From assembly GCA_029062005.1 (NCBI GenBank), contig JAIDQZ010000096.1, positions 1 through 48,643 of the forward strand: 48,643 bases of DNA. The letters are read 5' to 3'. Position numbers and translations under genes: made by a program. The notes under the pieces were generated by a model. The model was not told where the DNA came from and did not search any database. It saw only the letters and a list, made by a program, of their open reading frames with translations. Positions 42,709 to 48,643 of the stretch are shown piece after piece (within the stretch, counting starts at the first letter, position 1; the number at the start of each line of letters is the position of its first letter). The stretch comes from Muribaculaceae bacterium. GTDB taxonomy: Bacteria > Bacteroidota > Bacteroidia > Bacteroidales > Muribaculaceae.

Positions 42709-43842
42709 ATGAAACTTTTTGACGTATATTCCCTATATGATATCGAACCGGTGAAGGGCATAGGCAACCATGTCTTCACGGAAGACGGAACAGAATACCT
42801 CGACCTCTATGGCGGACACGCCGTAATATCTGTCGGACACGCCCATCCACACTATGTGGATGCAGTCGCAAGACAGGTAGCAGAACTTGGTTTCTATTCC
42901 AATTCCGTGATCAATTCCCTACAGGAACGACTTGCCGACAGGCTCGGGAAAATTTCAGAATATGACGATTACGCCCTTTTTCTCTGCAACTCAGGAGCGG
43001 AGGCGAATGAAAACGCTATGAAACTCGCATCTTTTTCCACAGGAAGAAGAAAGATTCTCGCTTTCAACAATGCATTCCATGGTCGTACGTCCGGAGCCGT
43101 CGCCGCTACCGATAACCCTGCTATCCAGGCTCCTTTTAATAAAACGAGCAATGTGGATTTCGTAGCATTGAATGATTTAAAAGCAATGAAAGACGCTCTG
43201 TCCACAAAGGAGTACGCAGCGGCTATCATTGAAGGCATTCAAGGAGTTGCCGGAATACATGAACCATCGACAGAATTCATGCAGCAGCTTGCCGAAGAGT
43301 GTAAGAAAACCGGCACGCTCCTCATATTGGATGAAATTCAGTCTGGCTATGGCAGATCAGGAAAATTCTTTGCACACCAGCACCACAATGTCAAACCCGA
43401 TATCATCACCTGCGCAAAAGGAATTGCCAATGGTTTCCCTATGGGAGCTGTCCTGATATCCTCGGAAATCGAAGCGAAGAAAGGTATGCTCGGTACTACT
43501 TTCGGGGGAAACCATCTTGCCTGTGCCGCTGCAATTGCAGTACTTGATATAATCGAAGATGAAAAACTTATCGACAACGCTGCTTCAGTCGGACAGTATC
43601 TTATCGAGGAATTGAAAAAAATGCCAAAGATAAGTGACGTGCGTGGAAGAGGACTTATGATTGGTTTTGAAGTAGATGGATTCACAGGAAGCGATCTCCG
43701 TAAAAAATTGCTTTTCGACCACCATATTTTCACAGGAGGTGCCGGAAAAATGACAGTAAGGATTTTACCGGCACTCAATCTATCTAAAAAAGATGCAGAT
43801 ATATTTCTTTCGGAACTAAAAAAAGCAATTGCAGAACCATAA
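42709..43842 (+). CDS. argD: N-acylornithine aminotransferase
   Basis: PLP-dependent class III aminotransferase that transfers the amino group from glutamate to N-acyl-glutamate semialdehyde. The 377 residues include DLYGGHAVISVGHAHPHY, the pyridoxal-binding NSGAEANENAMKLA and FHGRTSGAVAAT, LLILDEIQSGYGRSGKFFA with the cofactor Asp, and the Schiff-base Lys in ITCAKGIANGFPMGA. It follows argC by 3 nt. Its place beside an SOTCase-type argF' suggests N-succinylornithine as product. Confidence 0.94.
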   Translation: MKLFDVYSLYDIEPVKGIGNHVFTEDGTEYLDLYGGHAVISVGHAHPHYVDAVARQVAELGFYSNSVINSLQERLADRLGKISEYDDYALFLCNSGAEANENAMKLASFSTGRRKILAFNNAFHGRTSGAVAATDNPAIQAPFNKTSNVDFVALNDLKAMKDALSTKEYAAAIIEGIQGVAGIHEPSTEFMQQLAEECKKTGTLLILDEIQSGYGRSGKFFAHQHHNVKPDIITCAKGIANGFPMGAVLISSEIEAKKGMLGTTFGGNHLACAAAIAVLDIIEDEKLIDNAASVGQYLIEELKKMPKISDVRGRGLMIGFEVDGFTGSDLRKKLLFDHHIFTGGAGKMTVRILPALNLSKKDADIFLSELKKAIAEP

Positions 43843-43856
43843 CACAGATGCAGACA

Positions 43857-44810
43857 ATGAAAAAATTCACATGCGTAGAAGATATAGGAGCTCTTGACAA
43901 GGCTCTTGCCGAAGCAGCCCTCATCAAAAAGGATAGATTCGCCTTTACAGGTCTCGGCAGAAACAAGACACTGCTCATGATATTCTTCAATTCTTCTCTC
44001 AGGACAAGACTGTCAACGCAGAAGGCTGCAATGAACCTTGGAATGAACGTGATCGTACTCGATGTAAATCAAGGCGCCTGGAAACTTGAGACAGAACGCG
44101 GCGTGATCATGGACGGAGATAAAGCCGAGCATCTTCTTGAGGCAATTCCCGTAATGGGCTGCTATTGCGATATCATCGGTGTCCGCTCATTTGCCGGACT
44201 TACAAACAAGAAGGATGATTATGAGGAAAAAGTAATTTCTCAGTTTATAAAGTATTCGGGCAAACCAGTCTTCAGTATGGAGGCAGCCACAAGACATCCC
44301 CTTCAAAGTTTCGCTGACCTCATCACTATCGAGGAATACAAGACAAAGGAACGACCCAAAGTAGTGATGACTTGGGCGCCACATCCGAAAGCGCTTCCCC
44401 AGGCTGTACCAAATTCATTTGCTGAATGGATGATTGCGGCAGGATATGACTTTGTAATCACACATCCTCATGGTTATGAGCTTGACCCGGCTTTTACAAG
44501 AGGAGCAAAAATCGAGTATGACCAGCGAAAGGCTTTTGAAGGAGCAGATTTCATCTATGCTAAAAACTGGTCGGCATATGCAGATCCGAACTACGGAAAA
44601 GTATTGTCGACAGACAGAGACTGGACCGTGGATGCGGGAAAAATGGCGTTGACTGACAATGCCTACTTCATGCATTGTCTTCCAGTAAGAAGAAACATGA
44701 TTGTGACCGATGATGTAATAGAATCGGACAGAAGTATAGTGATTCCGGAAGCTGCCAACAGGGAGATCTCTGCACAAGTCGTGATAAAGCGTCTTCTCGA
44801 AAGCCTTTGA
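43857..44810 (+). CDS. argF': N-succinylornithine-type carbamoyltransferase (SOTCase)
   Basis: Transfers carbamoyl from carbamoyl phosphate to N-acylated ornithine. The 317 residues closely resemble the Bacteroides fragilis SOTCase: FFNSSLRTRLSTQKAA is the carbamoyl-phosphate loop, and EAATRHPLQSFADLITIEEY and YFMHCLPVRRNMIVTDDV are shared with the AOTCase/SOTCase branch, not with classical OTCases. The residue distinguishing SOTCase (Pro90) from AOTCase (Glu92 in Xanthomonas) is Ala90 here (codon 44124-44126). Ala in that position still gave succinyl activity in published mutants of the Xanthomonas enzyme (recalled). The ATG at 43857 matches homologues; an in-frame ATG is at 43848. Confidence 0.92.
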   Translation: MKKFTCVEDIGALDKALAEAALIKKDRFAFTGLGRNKTLLMIFFNSSLRTRLSTQKAAMNLGMNVIVLDVNQGAWKLETERGVIMDGDKAEHLLEAIPVMGCYCDIIGVRSFAGLTNKKDDYEEKVISQFIKYSGKPVFSMEAATRHPLQSFADLITIEEYKTKERPKVVMTWAPHPKALPQAVPNSFAEWMIAAGYDFVITHPHGYELDPAFTRGAKIEYDQRKAFEGADFIYAKNWSAYADPNYGKVLSTDRDWTVDAGKMALTDNAYFMHCLPVRRNMIVTDDVIESDRSIVIPEAANREISAQVVIKRLLESL

Positions 44811-44814
44811 GCAT

Positions 44815-45600
44815 ATGGATATCAAAAAAATTAATGTGGTAAAGATCGGTGGGAACGTAATAGACGATCCTGCCGCTCTTGTTGAGTTCGTAGGCATTTT
44901 CTCTAATCTTGAAGGTCCAAAGGTTCTTGTTCATGGAGGGGGAAAGGAAGCTACACGGCTAAGCAAGCTTATGGGCATAGAGACCACAATGATAGAGGGC
45001 AGACGAGTCACTGACCGTCCTACACTAGACATTGTCACCATGACTTACGCAGGACTCATCAATAAACGAATTGTCTCAATGCTTCAGGCTGCCGGCTGCA
45101 ATGCACTCGGATTTTCAGGAGCTGATGGAAATATCATCAAGGCTTCCCGACGTCCGGCAAAACCTATTGACTATGGATTCGTCGGTGATATTGATTCTAA
45201 AGATGTAAACGACAGACTTATCCGTATTCTTCTGAAAGAAGATATCACACCTGTGGTCTGCGCCATATGTCATGACGGAAATGGAACCCTTCTAAATTGC
45301 AATGCCGACTCTGTAGCAGCTGCCATTGCCATAGGATGTTCCAGAATAGCTCCTACTGTTCTCTCTTATTGTTTTGAAAAATCAGGTGTGCTTGCAGATG
45401 TGGATGACGATGCTTCAGTGATACCATTAATAACAGAAAAAAGTTTCAAGGAACTCAAGGAAAACGGAACCATCGTGAAAGGTATGATCCCAAAGCTGAC
45501 CAATGCCCTCGATTCCGCTTCCAAAGGTGTCTCAGAGGTACGCATATGCAAAGCGGAAGCACTTAATTCCAATACAGGAACCATCATTAGACTCACCTGA
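44815..45600 (+). CDS. argB: N-acylglutamate kinase
   Basis: Phosphorylates N-acyl-glutamate at the gamma carboxyl. The 261 residues start INVVKIGGNVIDDPAALVEF, with the nucleotide-binding Lys-Ile-Gly-Gly. VLVHGGGKEATRLSKLMGIE and EGRRVTDRPTLDIVTMTYAG are the acyl-glutamate-binding blocks. NCNADSVAAAIAIG and GMIPKLTNALDSASKGVSEV close the kinase fold. It is short, without the N-terminal helix that confers arginine feedback in hexameric kinases, so allosteric inhibition by arginine is not expected. It follows argF' by 4 nt. Confidence 0.94.
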   Translation: MDIKKINVVKIGGNVIDDPAALVEFVGIFSNLEGPKVLVHGGGKEATRLSKLMGIETTMIEGRRVTDRPTLDIVTMTYAGLINKRIVSMLQAAGCNALGFSGADGNIIKASRRPAKPIDYGFVGDIDSKDVNDRLIRILLKEDITPVVCAICHDGNGTLLNCNADSVAAAIAIGCSRIAPTVLSYCFEKSGVLADVDDDASVIPLITEKSFKELKENGTIVKGMIPKLTNALDSASKGVSEVRICKAEALNSNTGTIIRLT

Positions 45601-45605
45601 ATTTC

Positions 45606-46682
45606 ATGAAGCCTGACTATATATCTCATCTAAGACAGTTGATAGCGACTCCATCCTTTTCAAGAGATGAAGCCGCTACAGCCGACTTATGGCAGAAATG
45701 GCTCATTGATAATGAGGCAGGAGTTGTGAAAAGACTTCACAATAATGTGTGTGTCTTCTCTTCAAACTTCGATCCTTCAAAACCGATTCTGATGCTTAAT
45801 TCGCATCATGACACCGTAAAACCTGCCGCCTCATATACTCGGGATCCTTTCAGTCCGGATATCGACGGGGACAAGCTATACGGACTCGGTAGCAATGATG
45901 CCGGAGGAGCCGGAATTGCTCTTGCTATGGCATTTCTCGCTCTAAAGGATGATGAGACACTTCCTGTCAATTTACTTCTTGCCATCACAGCTGCTGAGGA
46001 AGTAATGGGAGAACACGGCATGAGGGCTTTTCTTCCGTATCTCAAGGAAATCGACAGATATCCACAGATGGCTCTTATCGGTGAGCCTACCGGCATGCAG
46101 CCGGCTGTCGCAGAACGTGGACTCTTGGTTTTGGACTGTATCGCCAAAGGTAAGGCTGGACACGCTGCACGAAACGAAGGAATCAATGCTCTTTACCGGG
46201 CAATTGAAGACATCGAATCACTTAGAAACTTCGCACCGGAAAAAACAAGTGATATTCTCGGTCCCATAAAGGTCAATGTGACTATGATGCAATGCGGAAC
46301 ACAACATAATGTCGTGCCCGACACATGCACATATGTAGCCGATATCCGCACTACAGATGCTTACAGTAATGAGGAAACAGTGGAATTACTTAGGAATTGT
46401 GTAAAATGGAGTGAACTCACACCAAGATCGACCCGGGTGCATGCTTCCGTTATAGATAGTGGCCACCAACTCGTCACCGGAGCTGTCTCTCTCGGAAAAA
46501 TTCCGTTCATCTCTCCCACCACATCAGATATGGCACTTATGCATGATATTCCATCGTTAAAAATGGGACCCGGAGAATCTTCCCGCTCCCACTCCGCCGA
46601 TGAATTCATCTGTCTTTCCGAGATCGATGATGCGATACATACATATATAAAACTTATCAAGTCATTAAAAATAGGATCCTGA
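45606..46682 (+). CDS. argE': M20-family deacylase (ArgE-like, N-acylcitrulline/ornithine)
   Basis: Zinc-dependent amidohydrolase of the ArgE/DapE/ACY1 family. The 358 residues show LMLNSHHDTVKP (metal His and catalytic Asp), GLGSNDAGGAGIALAMAFLA (bridging Asp), AITAAEEVMGEHGMR (catalytic Glu pair), ALIGEPTGMQPAVAERG, and the last metal His in SRSHSADEFI. It should remove the succinyl or acetyl group from the citrulline derivative made by ArgF', supplying citrulline to ArgG. Substrate identity is inferred from the operon. It starts 5 nt after the argB stop. Confidence 0.88.
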   Translation: MKPDYISHLRQLIATPSFSRDEAATADLWQKWLIDNEAGVVKRLHNNVCVFSSNFDPSKPILMLNSHHDTVKPAASYTRDPFSPDIDGDKLYGLGSNDAGGAGIALAMAFLALKDDETLPVNLLLAITAAEEVMGEHGMRAFLPYLKEIDRYPQMALIGEPTGMQPAVAERGLLVLDCIAKGKAGHAARNEGINALYRAIEDIESLRNFAPEKTSDILGPIKVNVTMMQCGTQHNVVPDTCTYVADIRTTDAYSNEETVELLRNCVKWSELTPRSTRVHASVIDSGHQLVTGAVSLGKIPFISPTTSDMALMHDIPSLKMGPGESSRSHSADEFICLSEIDDAIHTYIKLIKSLKIGS

Positions 46683-46724
46683 ATTTATTTCTCATTATAA
46701 TGACATTAACTCCCTTTCAACAAT

Positions 46725-48017
46725 ATGAAATTATGGAATAAAGGCTTCGAGCCCGACAAAGCAATAGAAAAATTTACAGTAGGTCAGGACAGAGAGCTTG
46801 ATCTCAGGCTCGCAAAATATGATGTCGAGGGTTCAATGGCGCACATCACTATGCTTGAATCAATCGGTCTTCTTACCAAAGAGGAGCTTGACCTTTTGCT
46901 TCCTGCCCTCCGGGAAATATATGAAGAAATAGAGCGCGGAGAATTCACTATTGAGGAAGGTGTGGAAGATGTTCACTCACAGGTCGAGTTCCTGCTGACC
47001 TCAAGACTTGGTGATGTAGGGAAAAAGATCCATTCAGGAAGATCCCGCAACGATCAGGTGCTCGTCGACCTCAAACTTTTCTTCCGCGATGAACTTAAAC
47101 ACATCTCAGAGAGTATCAAGCATCTTTTCGACCGCTTGATAGATCTCTCCGAAAAACACAAAGACAAACTTATGCCGGGCTACACACACCTTCAGGTTGC
47201 CATGCCTTCTTCTTTTGGTCTCTGGTTTGGAGCGTATGCGGAATCGTTTACCGACGACATGCAGATGATTACCGCTGCATACAACATTGCAAATCAGAAT
47301 CCTCTCGGATCGGCAGCAGGCTATGGAAGCTCCTTCCCGCTTGACAGGGAAATGACTACAGAACTCCTGAATTTTGTCAATCCTCATTATAACGTTGTCG
47401 CAGCACAGATGAGCCGAGGAAAGACTGAAAGGGCTGTAGCCTCTGCTATAGGAGCCGTAGCCTCCACGTTAGGGCATCTCGCAATGGATGTCTGCATGTG
47501 GATGTGCAATAACTTCGGATTTGTATCCTTCCCTGATGAATTGACTACCGGGTCGAGCATCATGCCACATAAGAAGAATCCCGATGTCTTTGAGATAATG
47601 AGGGGAAAATGCAACAGGCTCCAGTCTATTCAGAACGAGATTGCTCTGCTGACAGCCAATCTTCCACTTGGTTATAACCGTGACCTTCAGCTGATGAAAG
47701 ATATACTTTTCCCGGCTTCAACCGAGCTGATTGAATGTCTTGATATGGCTACTTACATGCTCGGAGAAATCCGGATTAAAGACAATATACTCGACGACAG
47801 CAGATATGATTATATCTTTACAGTAGAAGACGTAAACCGTCTGGTGCTTGAAGGGGTCCCGTTCAGAGACGCATACAAGAAAATAGGAATGGAAGTCCAG
47901 AACGGCACATATAAACCACATCGTGGAGTAAATCATACCCACCTCGGCAGCATCGGCAACCTTGCCAACGACAGGATTAAGGCAAAGATGGATAACATCA
48001 TGAATCAGATCTTTTAA
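46725..48017 (+). CDS. argH: Argininosuccinate lyase
   Basis: Splits argininosuccinate into arginine and fumarate, the last step of the pathway. The 430 residues carry HSGRSRNDQVLVDLKLFFRD, MPGYTHLQVAMPSSFGLWFG with the catalytic His, and the superfamily signature TTGSSIMPHKKNPDVFEIMR with the catalytic Ser. The C-terminus is slightly shorter than the 450-460 of many bacteria. It is the last gene of the operon, 42 nt after argE', and is followed by a hairpin. Confidence 0.95.
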   Translation: MKLWNKGFEPDKAIEKFTVGQDRELDLRLAKYDVEGSMAHITMLESIGLLTKEELDLLLPALREIYEEIERGEFTIEEGVEDVHSQVEFLLTSRLGDVGKKIHSGRSRNDQVLVDLKLFFRDELKHISESIKHLFDRLIDLSEKHKDKLMPGYTHLQVAMPSSFGLWFGAYAESFTDDMQMITAAYNIANQNPLGSAAGYGSSFPLDREMTTELLNFVNPHYNVVAAQMSRGKTERAVASAIGAVASTLGHLAMDVCMWMCNNFGFVSFPDELTTGSSIMPHKKNPDVFEIMRGKCNRLQSIQNEIALLTANLPLGYNRDLQLMKDILFPASTELIECLDMATYMLGEIRIKDNILDDSRYDYIFTVEDVNRLVLEGVPFRDAYKKIGMEVQNGTYKPHRGVNHTHLGSIGNLANDRIKAKMDNIMNQIF

Positions 48018-48059
48018 AAATAAGTTTAAACACCAACATTCAGAAAATAACTCACTGAA

Positions 48060-48116
48060 TTTGTACATAATAAAAATTATACTTAAATTTGCAGGGTAAT
48101 CTTGCAAATTTTTTTT
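48060..48116 (+). promoter_or_regulatory. Combined element: promoter for the small membrane protein and T-tailed hairpin after argH
   Basis: TTTG (48060-48063) and TAAATTTG (48084-48091) with a 20-nt spacer form a promoter. Arms AAATTTGC (48085-48092) and GCAAATTT (48104-48111) form an 8-bp hairpin whose right arm runs into a T-tract to 48116. The same DNA can thus end the arginine operon transcript and start the next. The ATG at 48117 follows the T-tract directly, implying a leader of only about 20 nt. Confidence 0.55.
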
Positions 48117-48374
48117 ATGAAAATCAACAATCGAGTTCAACGCAACATCTCATGTGTCTTTATGACAATCGGGCTAATCCTAATAGCATTATGCGTATGG
48201 GATATAGCTTTGAATCCATCTTCATGGAAAGCATGGTTTGAGCTTTGCAGCATGATACTTTTGACTTACCTCCAATTCGACAGTTTCAAATCATATCAGA
48301 AACGCTTAAAAGAAGATATATTATTCGGATCAAAGCAAACTCTAAGCACGCAAGATCATGAAAGCAAGCAATAA
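48117..48374 (+). CDS. Small two-helix membrane protein of unknown function
   Basis: An 85-residue protein starting MKINNRVQRN. Two hydrophobic segments (about 12-31 and 42-55) are followed by a charged tail FKSYQKRLKEDILFGSKQ. No family is recognised. It has its own well-formed promoter, which supports it as a real gene despite its size. No upstream Shine-Dalgarno-like sequence is present, only U-rich sequence, as is common in Bacteroidetes. Confidence 0.6.
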   Translation: MKINNRVQRNISCVFMTIGLILIALCVWDIALNPSSWKAWFELCSMILLTYLQFDSFKSYQKRLKEDILFGSKQTLSTQDHESKQ

Positions 48375-48543
48375 AGCTATCATGAATGCCCGGTAATGAT
48401 TGTTGATTTTGTTTTGGAGCAGCAACAGCTCTACTCTTCTATAAAAACTTCATAAAATACCACAACCTTGTCAAGCAAGCCAACGAATACGGTTCCTAAT
48501 AAATTCATAATATTCCCTTGACACATGTAGTTAATTATACAAG
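48375..48543. other. Gap between the small membrane protein and the tRNA terminator
   Basis: A 30-codon stretch ending at a TAA in 48497-48499 (it ends in ...FYKNFIKYHNLVKQANEYGS) looks protein-like but follows a stop directly and has no start codon in frame. It may be the remnant of a small protein broken by a frameshift. Nothing else is recognised. Confidence 0.3.
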
Positions 48544-48569
48544 AAAAGGCTGTCTTACGACAGCCTTTT
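48544..48569 (-). terminator. Intrinsic terminator of the tRNA-Arg gene
   Basis: AAAAGGCTGTC (48544-48554) and GACAGCCTTTT (48559-48569) form a perfect 11-bp stem with loop TTAC. On the minus strand it lies 1 nt after the tRNA 3' end and ends in U's. Confidence 0.85.
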
Positions 48570-48570
48570 G

Positions 48571-48643
48571 TGATTCGCACAGGATTCAAACCTGTAACCT
48601 TCTGATCCGTAGTCAGATGCTCTATTCAGTTGAGCTAGCGAAC
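48571..48643 (-). tRNA. tRNA-Arg(ACG), first base outside the window
   Basis: The minus strand folds into a cloverleaf. The acceptor arm ends GCGAATC plus discriminator A at 48571. The T arm is ACAGG/CCTGT with loop TTTGAAT. The anticodon arm is TCTGA/TCAGA with loop CTACGGA, so the anticodon is ACG (48609-48611), reading CGN Arg codons after A34-to-inosine editing. The D arm is GCTC/GAGC. The 3' CCA is not encoded. Positions 19 and 56 are A and U instead of G and C, a matched change. One acceptor base at the 5' end falls beyond 48643. Confidence 0.9.

Noticed and set aside
1..48643. CRISPR array, rRNA, insertion sequence or prophage
   Set aside because: No spaced direct repeats, rRNA sequence, transposase or phage structural genes were seen on either strand.

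Overview
The window reads as a chromosome segment of a gut-type Bacteroidales bacterium, probably Muribaculaceae-like; the family placement is inference. The evidence is: repeated Bacteroidetes promoters (TTTG, 19-20 nt, TAnnTTTG); a serine palmitoyltransferase for sphingolipids; a SprA-type giant outer-membrane protein; a Bacteroidetes omega subunit; and an arginine operon built around an N-succinylornithine-type carbamoyltransferase. Coding density is high and almost all genes are housekeeping.

Layout. 1-0.4 kb: the tail of a mobile-element-type ATPase. 0.6-2.5 kb: dnaK (-). 2.8-6.5 kb: spt-tgt-lptG-like. 6.6-9.5 kb: acyltransferase, membrane phosphoesterase and FolK-like protein, converging on bamD-rpoZ-ATP-grasp (-, 9.5-11.6 kb). 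11.7-16.1 kb: PASTA protein, RluD-type pseudouridine synthase, Maf, DUF2520 protein and ROK glucokinase. 16.2-20.4 kb (-): a GNAT/small-protein pair resembling a toxin-antitoxin module, clpB, and a thioredoxin-fold protein without CxxC. 20.7-28.8 kb (-): sprA and ruvA, divergent from recR-GNAT. 30-32.7 kb: a secreted GH53 galactanase and an NhaD antiporter. 33-36 kb: two small regulatory cassettes, a membrane protein with a winged-helix regulator and a BlaI/BlaR1-like pair, each behind palindromic operator-like DNA. 36-39.4 kb (-): tandem ABC ATPase, SanA/DUF218 protein with an added C-terminal domain, and a hexapeptide acetyltransferase. 39.5-48 kb: an eight-gene arginine operon (GNAT, argG, argC, argD, argF', argB, argE', argH). 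It ends with a small membrane protein and a tRNA-Arg(ACG) cut by the window edge.

How genes work together. The arginine operon appears to hold the whole route from glutamate to arginine through N-acylated, probably N-succinylated, intermediates: acylation (GNAT, inferred), ArgB, ArgC, ArgD, ArgF', deacylation (ArgE'), ArgG and ArgH. It has two candidate promoters, a structured leader and a structured first intergenic region. Spt, LptG-like, BamD, SprA and the acyltransferase all serve the cell envelope. RuvA and RecR share a compact divergent promoter whose geometry predicts a nearly leaderless recR mRNA.

The least explained features are the GNAT/61-residue-protein pair, the paired GGTTTAT-N3-ATAAACC palindromes flanking an early leader hairpin at 33.0 kb, the structured RNA candidates of the arginine operon, and departures from expected active-site or metal-site residues in Tgt, FolK-like, thioredoxin-like, ABC and ArgF' proteins. 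No CRISPR array, rRNA, intact insertion sequence or recognisable defence island is visible.
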